From JBMNCQ01 sp049366715 (GTDB lineage Bacteria > Bacillota > Peptococcia > Peptococcales > BICA1-8), in the NCBI GenBank assembly GCA_049366715.1, contig JBMNCQ010000052.1, positions 62,001-126,000 of the forward strand: 64,000 bases of DNA, read 5' to 3'. Positions 44,033-53,185 of the stretch are shown in pieces. A program made the translations under genes and the position numbers. Under the pieces are notes generated by a model, which saw only the letters and a program-made list of their open reading frames with translations, searched no databases and had not been told where the DNA came from. Within the stretch, counting starts at the first letter, position 1; each line of letters begins with the position of its first letter.

Positions 44033-44062
44033 AAAAGAACACACCTCCACCGGGAGGTATGT
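44033..44062 (-). terminator. Terminator of the glycine-cleavage operon
   Basis: ACATACCTCC pairs with GGAGGTGTGT (one mismatch) and is followed on the minus strand by TCTTTTTTT. It lies about 70 bp after the gcvPB stop, just beyond the heptamer repeats. Confidence 0.8.
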
Positions 44063-44077
44063 CCCTCTCTCCATTCG

Positions 44078-44126
44078 CGATCAACGATCAACGATCAACG
44101 ATCAACGATCAACGATCAACGATTAA
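44078..44126. repeat. Tandem CGATCAA heptamers
   Basis: Six perfect copies of CGATCAA (44078-44119) and a seventh with one change (CGATTAA). They lie 7 bp downstream of the gcvPB stop and upstream of the terminator. Uninterrupted head-to-tail units with no spacers rule out a CRISPR array. Confidence 0.9.
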
Positions 44127-44133
44127 CCATTGA

Positions 44134-45600
44134 CTACTTATTCATTTTTCTCCAGCGCAGGACTGGTTTTCTGGCTGCCTGAACCTCATCAAATCTGGAT
44201 AGATAAGTACTATGGGGTGCTCTGCGGATAAGTTCCGGATCTTTCACAGCCTCCCGGCTTATTTTAACCAAAGCCTGGGCAAAAGCATCTAATGTCTCTT
44301 TGGTTTCCGTCTCGGTAGGCTCGATCATCATCGCTTCCTCGACAATCAGGGGAAAATAAATTGTCGGCGGATGAAAACCATAATCAATAAGCCTTTTCGC
44401 AATATCTAAGGTGTGCACGCCTTGTTCCTTGACGTGTTTTTCCGGAGTTATAATAAACTCATGCTTACAGACCCGGTCCAAAGGGATGTGATAATATTCC
44501 CTTAAAAGGGTTTTTAAATAGTTGGCGTTTAGCACAGCCATCTCCGAAGCTTCTTTTAAACCTGCTTTGCCCAGTGCCAGGATATATGTGAAAGCTTTTA
44601 CCGCCACTCCGAAATTTCCGTAATAGGCTTTAACTTTCCCGATGGATTGGGGTTTATCATAGTCAAAATAGTATTTTCCGCCGGTTTCGGCATATTCCAC
44701 TGTCGGCTTAGGCAGGAACGGGACCAGAAAATCTTTGACCCCTACCGGACCTGATCCCGGACCGCCGCCGCCATGGGGAGCGGCAAAGGTTTTATGCAGA
44801 TTAAAATGTATTACGTCAAAACCCATATCGCCGGGACGGGCATAACCCATAACGGCATTCATATTCGCACCGTCGTAATACAGCAATCCCCCGGCTTCAT
44901 GAACGATTTGGGCAATTTGCATGATGTCTTCTTCAAACAACCCTAAAGTATTGGGATTCGTCAGCATTAAAGCCGCCGTATCCTCCCCTACTGCTTTTTT
45001 TAATTCAGCGATGTCAACAAGTCCCTGAGGACTTGACTTGATTTCAATAATCTTAAACCCGCACAGGCTGGCCGTGGCCGGATTAGTCCCATGGGCAGAA
45101 TCCGGGACAATGACTTTATTTCTCTTAAAATCTCGCTTTTGTTCATGATAAGCTTTTATGATCAAAATCCCCGTCAACTCTCCCTGAGCCCCGGCGGCAG
45201 GCTGCAGGGTAACCCTTTCCATACCGGCAATCTCGCTTAAATAGCGGTCCAGTTTGTAGCTAAGTTCCAGGGCACCCTGAACCAGGTCTTCATCTTGATA
45301 AGGATGAATTAAAGCTAAGCCCGGCAGATTGGCCATATCTTCGTTAATTTTCGGATTATACTTCATTGTACAGGAACCCAGGGGATAGAAGCCTGTATCT
45401 ACGCCATAATTCATTTGAGAAAGTCTGGTAAAGTGTCTCACTACATCTACTTCACCGACTTCCGGCAGGTCGGGTTCATTTTCCCGCAGCAATTCTTCCG
45501 GCAGAAGCTCTTTTACTGCTCCGCCGGGGACATCAAGAAGAGGTAAGGAGTAAGCCTTCCGCCCGGGGGTAGAAATATCAAAAATTAACTGCTCTTTCAT
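44134..45600 (-). CDS. gcvPB: Glycine dehydrogenase (decarboxylating) subunit 2
   Basis: A 488-residue PLP-dependent subunit of the P-protein, which decarboxylates glycine and transfers the aminomethyl group to GcvH lipoate. The PLP lysine lies in VIHFNLHKTFAAPHGGGGPG, and YPLGSCTMKYNPK is the usual N-terminal block. Starting at the ATG at 45600 it overlaps the gcvPA stop (ATGA). An upstream in-frame start would lie inside gcvPA. Two-subunit P-protein is typical of Firmicutes. It is the last gene of gcvT-H-PA-PB and is glycine-riboswitch controlled. Confidence 0.95.
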   Translation of the reverse strand: MKEQLIFDISTPGRKAYSLPLLDVPGGAVKELLPEELLRENEPDLPEVGEVDVVRHFTRLSQMNYGVDTGFYPLGSCTMKYNPKINEDMANLPGLALIHPYQDEDLVQGALELSYKLDRYLSEIAGMERVTLQPAAGAQGELTGILIIKAYHEQKRDFKRNKVIVPDSAHGTNPATASLCGFKIIEIKSSPQGLVDIAELKKAVGEDTAALMLTNPNTLGLFEEDIMQIAQIVHEAGGLLYYDGANMNAVMGYARPGDMGFDVIHFNLHKTFAAPHGGGGPGSGPVGVKDFLVPFLPKPTVEYAETGGKYYFDYDKPQSIGKVKAYYGNFGVAVKAFTYILALGKAGLKEASEMAVLNANYLKTLLREYYHIPLDRVCKHEFIITPEKHVKEQGVHTLDIAKRLIDYGFHPPTIYFPLIVEEAMMIEPTETETKETLDAFAQALVKISREAVKDPELIRRAPHSTYLSRFDEVQAARKPVLRWRKMNK

Positions 45601-46940
45601 ACCTTTTCCTCCCATACCCGTTTTAATAAATCGATTTCCCCTTTACTTTTCGTTTCCGTGACACAAATCAGCATGTGATTTGTTAATTCCGGATAAAACC
45701 GGCCTAAGTCCAGACCGCCGATAATCCCGGCCTCTCTTAAACGTCTGTTGACAGCTTGCAGAGGTTCTGCCGTTTTAACGACAAACTCTTGAAAAGTTTT
45801 GCTGCGGGGGAAAGCGATTTCCACGCCGGGAACCGTATTTAAAATGTTTTTCGCATAATCGGCCTTACAGAGACTTTGCACCGCTACTTCTTTCAACCCC
45901 TGTTTACCCATAGTACTTAGATAAATTGTCGCTGCCAGTGCACAGAGAGCCTGATTGGAGCAGATATTAGACGAAGCTTTCTCCCTTCGGATATGCTGTT
46001 CCCTGGCCTGCAGGGTTAGAACAAATCCTTCCTGCCCCCTCTGATCTTGGGCGATCCCCACAATCCTTCCCGGCATTTTCCTGACATACTTCTCCTGAGC
46101 AGCCATAAAGCCCAGATGAGGTCCTCCAAAACTCGGCGGGATTCCCAGGGCCTGCCCGTCCCCGACAACAATGTCGGCTCCCAGTTGGCCCGGAGCTTCC
46201 AAGAGGGCTAAGGAAACCGGGTCTGCACTAATAATCGACATTACTTTGTGATCTGCAGCCGTTCCGATAATTTGCCTTAAATCTTCTATTCCTCCGAAAA
46301 AATTAGGATTTTGAATTACAACTGCGGCAACATCCGGACCTAAAAGTTCCTCATATCCGGCAAAATCAGTTTTACCGTCTTTATATGGAATCTCCCTAAT
46401 ATCTATATTCCGACCCCAGGCATATGTTTTCACTACTGCCCTATATTCCGGATGAACGGTGGAACTGACTAATACTTTATTCCGGCGGGTTTGAACTGCC
46501 GCCATCACTACCGCTTCCGCCAGAGCAGTTGCCCCGTCATACATAGAAGCATTGGCAACATCCAGTCCCGTTAATTCACAGACAGCCGTTTGAAATTCAA
46601 AAATGGCCTGGAGGGTACCTTGACTAATCTCCGGTTGATACGGCGTATAAGCTGTATAAAATTCCGATCTGGACAATAAGTGGCTGATTAAGGCCGGCCG
46701 GAAATGATCATATGTACCTGCTCCTAAAAAACTAATAAATTCATCGTTATGAGCATTCTTCCGACTCAAGGAAGTCACTTCCTTGCGAACACTCATTTCA
46801 TCTAAGCCCGGCGGCAGGTTTAATTCCCTCTTTAATCTAACCTGCTCGGGAATATCTTTAAATAATTCTTCTGTCGTTGTCAGACCAAGATGAGATAACA
46901 TGTCCTTACGTTCAGAATCAGTATGGGGAACAAAATTCAC
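45597..46940 (-). CDS. gcvPA: Glycine dehydrogenase (decarboxylating) subunit 1
   Basis: A 447-residue subunit forming the active heterodimer with GcvPB. Family blocks are YTPYQPEISQGTLQAIFEFQ, MYDGATALAEA and GGPHLGFMAAQEKYVRKMPG. It starts at a GTG preceded by GGAGGAATAAAG, two bases after the gcvH stop. It acts in the cytosol as part of the multienzyme glycine cleavage system that feeds 5,10-methylene-THF. Confidence 0.95.
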   Translation of the reverse strand: MNFVPHTDSERKDMLSHLGLTTTEELFKDIPEQVRLKRELNLPPGLDEMSVRKEVTSLSRKNAHNDEFISFLGAGTYDHFRPALISHLLSRSEFYTAYTPYQPEISQGTLQAIFEFQTAVCELTGLDVANASMYDGATALAEAVVMAAVQTRRNKVLVSSTVHPEYRAVVKTYAWGRNIDIREIPYKDGKTDFAGYEELLGPDVAAVVIQNPNFFGGIEDLRQIIGTAADHKVMSIISADPVSLALLEAPGQLGADIVVGDGQALGIPPSFGGPHLGFMAAQEKYVRKMPGRIVGIAQDQRGQEGFVLTLQAREQHIRREKASSNICSNQALCALAATIYLSTMGKQGLKEVAVQSLCKADYAKNILNTVPGVEIAFPRSKTFQEFVVKTAEPLQAVNRRLREAGIIGGLDLGRFYPELTNHMLICVTETKSKGEIDLLKRVWEEKV

Positions 46941-46942
46941 CT

Positions 46943-47311
46943 TTATTCCTCCTCAATGAGCCTTTTATAGGCAGCTGCGTCCAGAAGTTCCTGTTCGCCT
47001 CCCGTAATCTCAAGCTCTAAGATCCAGCCTCTTCCATAGGGATCTTGATTAATCAATTCCGGGTTGTCCAGCAGTTCTTCATTCACTGCCGTAACCCGGC
47101 CCTTTACCGGAGCATAGATATCCGATACGGCTTTGACAGATTCTATTACACCCAGACTATCCCCTACCTCTAACTCTGCGCCGACTTCCGGCAGCTCAAC
47201 AAAAACAACGTCTCCTAATGCTTCTTGGGCATAATAACTGATCCCCACTTTTTTACTTCCTAAATCTACCCACTCATGTTCCGCAGTGTATTTAAGATTA
47301 TTTGGATACAT
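46943..47311 (-). CDS. gcvH: Glycine cleavage system H protein
   Basis: A 122-residue lipoyl carrier shuttling the methylamine group between P, T and L proteins. The lipoylation lysine is in GVIESVKAVSDIYAP. The ATG at 47311 follows GGGAGGTACATGAA and gives the standard MYPNNLKYTAEHEW N-terminus; an in-frame start 13 codons upstream is not supported. It is between gcvT and gcvPA in the operon. A dihydrolipoamide dehydrogenase (L protein) is not encoded here. Confidence 0.95.
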   Translation of the reverse strand: MYPNNLKYTAEHEWVDLGSKKVGISYYAQEALGDVVFVELPEVGAELEVGDSLGVIESVKAVSDIYAPVKGRVTAVNEELLDNPELINQDPYGRGWILELEITGGEQELLDAAAYKRLIEEE

Positions 47312-47359
47312 TTCATGTACCTCCCGCTTTTTATATTTCCCTGCCGGCACCTGCTCCGG

Positions 47360-48451
47360 TTATTTATTTTTAAAAAAGGGCGTATGAATGATTCTGGCCT
47401 CACACGGCTTATTTCTGATCACGACATCTACTTTAGCACCTATTTGAGCTGCACTACTCTCAATTAATGCCATACCTAAGTTTTTTCCTGTAGAGGGACT
47501 GAAAGAACCGGAAGTAATAAAACCAATTTCCTTTTCTGCTTTGACAATATCATAACCTTCCCGGGGTATACCCCGGGCAACCATTTCAATACCTACTTTT
47601 TTGCGTTTTAACCCTGCGGCCTTTTGTCTCCCTAAAGCTGCTTTACCGATGAAATCAGCTTCACCGTTCAAAGCCACAAACATTCCTAAACCGGCTTCCA
47701 GAGGGGTTATCGCAGAGCTTAACTCATGACCGTATAAAGGCAGCCCTGCTTCAAATCTTAACGTGTCCCTGGCTCCTAATCCTATCGGAGCCAAACCCTG
47801 ACACCTGCCTTTCTCCAACAGGTCCTGCCAGAGCCGGGCAATCTGTCCTGCTTCAAGATAGATTTCAAACCCATCCTCTCCCGTATACCCTGTCCGGGAT
47901 ACTAAACATTCCTGACCGGCTATCGTTATTTTCGTAAATCGAAAAGATTTCAGATCCGATAAATTTACCGAAGTAATCTGCTGCAGGATATCTTCCGCTT
48001 TAGGCCCCTGCAAAGCTACCTGGGCAATATCCGGAGAAATATTTTTGATCTCAACAGCTTCATCTTTTATTTGACTTACTACCCACGTCCAATCCTTGGC
48101 AATATTGGCCGCATTAACAACCAGCCAAAAATGATTCCACGCAAAACAGTATACCAATAAATCATCCACTGTTCCCCCGTCTTCATAGCACATGGGAGAA
48201 TAAATTACTTTATTCGGTTCAATCTTATTCAGGTCGTTGGTAATGAGTCTCTGAATAAATCTTCCGGCATCAGCTCCTTTAACTTCAAATTCTCCCATAT
48301 GGGAAACATCAAATAAACCTGCCTGGTTTCTTACCGTATTATGTTCTTCAATTATTCCCTTGTACTGTACGGGCATTGCAAACCCACCGAACTCAACAAT
48401 CTTACCGCCTGCCTTCAGGTGTTCTTCATATAATGGGGTCCTCTGCACCAC
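47360..48451 (-). CDS. gcvT: Glycine cleavage system T protein (aminomethyltransferase)
   Basis: A 363-residue THF-dependent aminomethyltransferase releasing ammonia and 5,10-methylene-THF. Family blocks are LFDVSHMGEFEVKG, YTGEDGFEIYLE and GLGARDTLRFEAGLPLYGHEL. The longest frame begins at a TTG 10 codons upstream. GGAGGTGA, however, is followed after 8 bases by the GTG at 48451, giving a normal N-terminus (VVQRTPLYEEHL), so I chose that. It is the first gene behind the glycine riboswitch. Confidence 0.93.
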   Translation of the reverse strand: MVQRTPLYEEHLKAGGKIVEFGGFAMPVQYKGIIEEHNTVRNQAGLFDVSHMGEFEVKGADAGRFIQRLITNDLNKIEPNKVIYSPMCYEDGGTVDDLLVYCFAWNHFWLVVNAANIAKDWTWVVSQIKDEAVEIKNISPDIAQVALQGPKAEDILQQITSVNLSDLKSFRFTKITIAGQECLVSRTGYTGEDGFEIYLEAGQIARLWQDLLEKGRCQGLAPIGLGARDTLRFEAGLPLYGHELSSAITPLEAGLGMFVALNGEADFIGKAALGRQKAAGLKRKKVGIEMVARGIPREGYDIVKAEKEIGFITSGSFSPSTGKNLGMALIESSAAQIGAKVDVVIRNKPCEARIIHTPFFKNK

Positions 48452-48573
48452 AGCTTGCTTCACCTCCAATTTTCGTTCCAAGTTTCTAAATCCCGGGGCA
48501 CAAGATTAATTTTTGTTTTCAATTCTCACTAGGATAACCCTAACTAGCTATAGTATTGGATATTTGGACAAAA

Positions 48574-48617
48574 TAAAAAACAGAGCAACAAGAAAAGAAC
48601 CTGCCTTGTTTGCTCTG
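48574..48617 (-). terminator. Riboswitch-associated terminator upstream of gcvT
   Basis: CAGAGCAAACAAG pairs with CTTGTTGCTCTG and is followed on the minus strand by TTTTTTATTTTG. Its 5' arm overlaps the distal end of the second glycine aptamer (GGACAGAGC), so glycine binding should prevent termination. Confidence 0.85.
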
Positions 48618-48772
48618 TCCGGAAACCTGAGAGATTTACCCCTTTGGTGCTCCCTTAAGGGGAGCTCTCCAGAGTTCCGTCCAAATGCGGTACTGGTACC
48701 TGAGAGTTTCCAAAAACCCACGGCAAGGGGGATTTGTTGCTCCTTCGGTGTCCATTTAAAGACTCTCCCACA
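48611..48772 (-). ncRNA. Tandem glycine riboswitch (gcvT leader)
   Basis: On the minus strand two glycine aptamers follow each other. Aptamer 1 runs from GGGAGAGTC through ACTCTCAGGTACC. Aptamer 2 runs from CTCTGGAGAGC through ATCTCTCAGGTTTCCGGACAGAG. The paired GGAGAG...CTCTCAGG cores are the class hallmark. It controls gcvT-H-PA-PB by antitermination, switching glycine catabolism on when glycine is abundant. Confidence 0.95.
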
Positions 48773-48902
48773 TTTATCATTCGGAATATTAAATTTTCTA
48801 AAAGTTTCTGATAATTTATATTCTACCCTTAACAAGAAAATTCCTGCAAAAAATATTTTTTTGAAACAACTTTCTTGATTAACCTTCTGACCGGTTGCTT
48901 AA

Positions 48903-48957
48903 GGCCCGATCAAACAGGGATAAGCGTAGCGGCTCCCCTAAGCGATTCACATCGGGC
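48903..48957. repeat. GC-rich inverted repeat of unknown role
   Basis: GCCCGAT (48903) and ATCGGGC (48951) enclose a GC-rich core with an inner GGGA...TCCC pair. It lies 16 bp downstream of the small 49.0-kb gene. No T run follows, so a terminator role is uncertain; a structured RNA tail is possible. Confidence 0.35.
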
Positions 48958-48973
48958 TGAAGATAGAAACTTT

Positions 48974-49243
48974 TTATTTAGACTGCTTCAAAAAGGTCAT
49001 CTCCACTTCCGAACAGCCGCACTCAGCCGGCTTATAGCAGTATCTTTTATGATTATTCATATCCACGGTAACGACTCGTGTAATCACACCATTTTCGACT
49101 AATTCTTCAATAATCGTTCTGCATTGTCCCTCGTGGAGTTTTGTCTCAGCAATAATTCTCCCGATGCAACTGGCTTGACCGTTGAATTTTATCCACAAGC
49201 GGCAAATAGCTTCTAAGACTTTTTTCTTAGCATCTGTTTCCAT
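48974..49243 (-). CDS. Small winged-helix-like protein, unknown function
   Basis: An 89-residue protein. VLEAICRLWIKFNGQASCIG, then GQCRTIIEELVENGVITRVV, has the helix-helix-beta-hairpin flavour of a small winged-helix DNA-binding domain. The C-terminal CYKPAECGCSE contains three cysteines that could bind metal or a cluster. The ATG follows GGGGGGATAGAT. It lies between ileS and the gcv leader on the same strand, downstream of the ileS terminator. The role is unassigned. Confidence 0.5.
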   Translation of the reverse strand: METDAKKKVLEAICRLWIKFNGQASCIGRIIAETKLHEGQCRTIIEELVENGVITRVVTVDMNNHKRYCYKPAECGCSEVEMTFLKQSK

Positions 49244-49325
49244 ATCTATCCCCCCGCTGGTTAAATTCTTACTCTAAGTTTAATAATAATTCAATTATCA
49301 CAACTAGTAAAGCCTTTCACTAAAG

Positions 49326-49354
49326 AAAAACTCAGCCTATTTTTAGACTGAGTT
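49326..49354 (-). terminator. Terminator of ileS
   Basis: AACTCAG/CTGAGTT forms a stem with a 12-nt loop; the minus strand continues TTTTTC. It starts 11 bp after the ileS stop. Confidence 0.75.
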
Positions 49355-49364
49355 ATTATTCGGC

Positions 49365-52160
49365 TTATTTCAATGTCTCGACACAGCGGCGGCAAAGTGT
49401 AGGATGCTCCGTGTCCTGACCGACATCAGTAGTAAAGGTCCAGCAACGCTCACACTTCTCACCCGGGGCTTGTTCTACTTTCAATCCTAATCCGGGAAAC
49501 TCCGCGGATTTAAATATCGTCTCTGGTAAACCGGCAGGATCCGCAGATATTAGTTTAACCCGGGAAACAATAAATATTTTTGCTAAATCAGCTTCAACTG
49601 TTTTCAGGAATCCATACAATTCTTCTCCGGCATAGACATCTAAACTGGCATTCAGGGAATGGCCGATGATTTTTGCTCTCCGGGCTTCTTCCAGCTGCTT
49701 CGTTACTTCTTCCCTTATATCCAGAATTTTATCCCATTTGCTCTCTAATCGGGTATCCAGATAAGTTTCATCAAACTCAGGCCAGCCCGCTAACTGAACG
49801 CTTAATTCTTTGTTTTCCTGCGGAAATGCGCGCCAAACTTCTTCCGTTGTAAAGGCTAAAATCGGAGTCAGCATTTTAACAAGGGCTGTGCAAACTTCAT
49901 AAATTACCGTCTGGGCCGCTCTTCTCTCCTGAGAATCAGGCTTTGCTGTATACAGACGGTCCTTGACAACATCCAGATAAAAGGCACTCATATCTACGGT
50001 GCAGAAATTATGAATCGCATGATAAACCACATGAAATTCATACTCGTCATAGGCTTTAGTAACCTTTTTAACCAATTTGGCCAGTTTTAATAAAGCCCAT
50101 TTATCTAATTCAGGCAGCCCCTGGTAGGGAACTTTCTGCTCCTGATAATTAAAATCATAAATGTTACCCAGTAAATACCGGAAAGTGTTGCGAATCTTGC
50201 GATAGGTTTCCGTTACCTGTTTTAAAATTCCTTGAGAAGCAGCAACATCCGAACGATAATCGGCGGAAGACACCCAAAGTCTCAAGATGTCGGCTCCCAT
50301 TTGTTCAATTACTTTCAGGGGATCTATCCCATTCCCCAGGGATTTAGACATTTTCCTGCCTTTTTCATCAACAAGAAATCCATGGGTTAAGACAGCCTTA
50401 TAGGGCGCTTTCCCTGTAGTTGCCACTGCTGTGGAAAGAGAAGAGTTAAACCAGCCCCGGTGCTGGTCACTTCCTTCTAAATACAGATCGGCAGGCCATA
50501 CTAAATCATCACGGGTCGTCAAAACAGCCTTATGGCTGGAACCTGAATCAAACCAGACATCCATGATATCGGTTTCCTTGCGGAATTTTCCCGAACCGCA
50601 CTCCGGACATTTTAATCCCGGCGGGACCAGGTCCTGAGCCTCCTGAGCAAACCAAATGTCGGAACCATGCTCCCGGAATAAGTCTTGGATATGTTTAATC
50701 GTTTCATCGGTAATCATTTCTTTATGACACTCTTCACAATAAAAAATAGGTATTGGTACACCCCAGGTTCTCTGTCTGGAGATACACCAGTCACCCCGCT
50801 CCGCGATCATATTATAGATGCGGTCTCTGCCCCAGCTGGGAATAAATTTAATTTTATCAATTTCTTCCAGAGTTTGCTGCCGGAAACCATCGATAGATGC
50901 AAACCATTGTTCCGTAGCCCTGAACATAACCGGGCTTTTACACCGCCAGCAATGGGGATACTGGTGGTTAATAAAGCTTAAATTGAGCAATAATCCGCTT
51001 TTCTCTAATTCCTCAGTAATTAGTTTATTGGCCGCATCCGTTTTTACCCCCGCAAATTGACCGGCTTCCTCTGTAAAAGTTCCGGTATTATCCACCGGCG
51101 AAAGAACATCCAAATCATATGCTTTACCGACCAAAAAGTCTTCTACGCCATGGCCGGGTGCGGTATGAACACAGCCGGTACCCTGTTCTAACGTAACATG
51201 CTCCCCTAAAATCACTAAAGAATCCCGATCCATAAAAGGATGGCGGCACAAGACCCTTTCCAGATCTTTTCCCTTAAATTCTTTTAATACTTCATAATGA
51301 TCTCCCGGGCCGCCTGCAGCCTTAAGAACGGCGGGTATCAATTCTTTAGCCATCAGTAATTTTTCTGCACCGACAGCGATTAATTGATAATCAAAATCAG
51401 GATGTAAAGCGATGGCCATATTGGCCGGCAGAGTCCAGGGCGTAGTAGTCCAGATCACAATATAGCTGTTTTCCTCGGCAAATTTTCCGTTGGCATCTTT
51501 AACCGGGAACTTTACATAGACAGCAGGAGATTTTTTATCATGGTATTCGATTTCCGCTTCAGCCAGTGCCGTTTCACATTGCGCACACCAATAAACAGGT
51601 TTCAGACCTTTATAAATGAACCCTTTTTTAGCCATTTCCCCAAAAACCCCGATTTGCTCAGCTTCAAATTCCGGCTTGAGAGTGATATAAGGATTAGCCC
51701 AGTCACCCCTGACCCCTAATCTTTTAAATTGTTCCTTTTGAATTCCCACATATTTTAAAGCATATTCCTGACAATGCCGGCGGAATTTAACCTTATCGAT
51801 AGCATGCCGATTTAGTCCCAGGGCTTTGATCGCCTGCAGCTCAATGGGCAGACCGTGAGTATCCCAACCTGGTACATAGGGGGCATCGTAGCCATTTTGT
51901 GACCGGTACTTAACAATGATGTCCTTCAGGATTTTATTTAAGGTATGTCCCAAGTGAATATCACCATTGGCATACGGCGGTCCGTCATGTAAAATGAATT
52001 TCTTTTTTCCGGCGTTATGCTCCTGGACCTTTTCATAGATTTTAACTTCTTCCCAAAATTTTAAAATTTCGGGTTCCTTATTGGGCAGGTTGCCCCGCAT
52101 CGGAAAATCTGTTTGGGGCAAATTCAATGTTTTGCCATAATCAATTTTCTCGTTCTCCAT
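49365..52160 (-). CDS. ileS: Isoleucyl-tRNA synthetase
   Basis: A 931-residue class I synthetase charging tRNA-Ile. The HIGH motif appears as HLGH in DGPPYANGDIHLGHTLNK and the KMSKS motif as GRKMSKSLGNG. An editing domain lies between them, and a C-terminal zinc ribbon has two CxxC pairs (CERC, CRRC). The ATG at 52160 follows GAGGTGAAAATT; the longer in-frame start is a GTG inside that ribosome site. Expression is governed by the T-box leader upstream. It sits next to the divIVA cluster, as in many Firmicutes. Confidence 0.97.
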   Translation of the reverse strand: MENEKIDYGKTLNLPQTDFPMRGNLPNKEPEILKFWEEVKIYEKVQEHNAGKKKFILHDGPPYANGDIHLGHTLNKILKDIIVKYRSQNGYDAPYVPGWDTHGLPIELQAIKALGLNRHAIDKVKFRRHCQEYALKYVGIQKEQFKRLGVRGDWANPYITLKPEFEAEQIGVFGEMAKKGFIYKGLKPVYWCAQCETALAEAEIEYHDKKSPAVYVKFPVKDANGKFAEENSYIVIWTTTPWTLPANMAIALHPDFDYQLIAVGAEKLLMAKELIPAVLKAAGGPGDHYEVLKEFKGKDLERVLCRHPFMDRDSLVILGEHVTLEQGTGCVHTAPGHGVEDFLVGKAYDLDVLSPVDNTGTFTEEAGQFAGVKTDAANKLITEELEKSGLLLNLSFINHQYPHCWRCKSPVMFRATEQWFASIDGFRQQTLEEIDKIKFIPSWGRDRIYNMIAERGDWCISRQRTWGVPIPIFYCEECHKEMITDETIKHIQDLFREHGSDIWFAQEAQDLVPPGLKCPECGSGKFRKETDIMDVWFDSGSSHKAVLTTRDDLVWPADLYLEGSDQHRGWFNSSLSTAVATTGKAPYKAVLTHGFLVDEKGRKMSKSLGNGIDPLKVIEQMGADILRLWVSSADYRSDVAASQGILKQVTETYRKIRNTFRYLLGNIYDFNYQEQKVPYQGLPELDKWALLKLAKLVKKVTKAYDEYEFHVVYHAIHNFCTVDMSAFYLDVVKDRLYTAKPDSQERRAAQTVIYEVCTALVKMLTPILAFTTEEVWRAFPQENKELSVQLAGWPEFDETYLDTRLESKWDKILDIREEVTKQLEEARRAKIIGHSLNASLDVYAGEELYGFLKTVEADLAKIFIVSRVKLISADPAGLPETIFKSAEFPGLGLKVEQAPGEKCERCWTFTTDVGQDTEHPTLCRRCVETLK

Positions 52161-52271
52161 AATTTTCACCTCAATAATTTAATTTCCGGGATCAAAACAG
52201 CTCTTCTTTATTATTGCCGGAATTTGTTCAAATCACGAATAACCGGCCGACATAACCACTATTTCAGGACA

Positions 52272-52545
52272 TAAAAAAACCCTCATCCACAGAGGGACGA
52301 GAGCCTTTCCCGCGGTACCACCCTAATAATGAATCACGACCAAATCGATTCATCCCTTTAAGTCTTTTAACGCTGACTAAACGAACAGTACTACTCTTAC
52401 TCTTCATACTGTTAACTCCCGGATGATTTTCCTTTAGCCTTGAATACCCGGCTTACACCCGCCCGGATTCGCTGAAATTCAATTTACATAAAGTACTGGT
52501 CCGTTCATAGTTTATCCTCATATCCTTACGTTAAAATAGTAAATC
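52272..52545 (-). ncRNA. T-box leader of ileS
   Basis: The minus strand carries the T-box core AGGGTGGTACCGCGG (antiterminator side) and a terminator CCCTC...GAGGG followed by TTTTTTT. Stem I with an AGGATATGAGGA region lies upstream. An ATC triplet in GGAAAATCATCC (about 52425-52427) is the likely isoleucine specifier. Uncharged tRNA-Ile should stabilise the antiterminator and switch ileS on. Confidence 0.93.
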
Positions 52546-52565
52546 AGTTCGGAAAAATTGTCAAC

Positions 52566-53162
52566 TTATGCCCTCTCAAGAGATTTTTTAATGAGAGCTA
52601 AGAGCTTCTGCACTACATTAGCCATTATTTCCACATCCAAATTATTCTCATCTGCTTCCGGCGTTAAAATACGTACGGCTAGAACCGCAAGCCCTTTATT
52701 GGTCATTAAAGAAATCAGCCGTGCACAACTAGGATCAAGACATGTTAAAGAACCGCCGTTACTATTCTCTTCATCAACTTGAGATATAATCGTACCTGCA
52801 AAAATTCGCAAAGGCTCTTCCTCTTCCTCCCCGGGTTGGTCGAGAAAAGCATCTAAAAGATTCTGGCAGCTGCCCTTGGGGAAATCATTAATCAAAACAT
52901 CCCCCGGTCGGATATGCCCCGGCAAAGGGCTGGCCAGGCCAATAGAAATAACATTGGTGATCCTGCCGTCAATGACCAGAACGTCCAGCAATTCATCTAA
53001 ATTATGATTACGCTCATCTAATTCAATCAAATACAATTCTTTCGTATAAAACTTCCCTTTATACCAAGTATGATTTTCAACTTGACAGGGCTGCAGATCC
53101 GACAATGCATCTTTAATATAGTTATTGGCTGTCCCAAAATTTGAAATAATAACAGTTTTCAT
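52566..53162 (-). CDS. Nucleoside-phosphorylase-fold-like protein
   Basis: A 198-residue protein. The order of blocks (VISIGLASPLPGHIRPGDVLIND in the middle; LTCLDPSCARLISLMTNKGLAVLAVRILTPEAD near the end) follows the PNP/MTA-SAH-nucleosidase fold. The usual D/E-M-E-S/A substrate motif is changed to LDPSCAR, so catalytic activity is doubtful. The ATG follows AAAGGAGTATAGCTA. It lies between the DUF167 gene and the ileS T-box. No precise function can be assigned. Confidence 0.5.
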   Translation of the reverse strand: MKTVIISNFGTANNYIKDALSDLQPCQVENHTWYKGKFYTKELYLIELDERNHNLDELLDVLVIDGRITNVISIGLASPLPGHIRPGDVLINDFPKGSCQNLLDAFLDQPGEEEEEPLRIFAGTIISQVDEENSNGGSLTCLDPSCARLISLMTNKGLAVLAVRILTPEADENNLDVEIMANVVQKLLALIKKSLERA

Positions 53163-53185
53163 TAGCTATACTCCTTTGATGCGAG

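Noticed and set aside
44078..44126. CRISPR array
   Set aside because: Units are 7 bp, head-to-tail with no spacers, and no cas genes are present.
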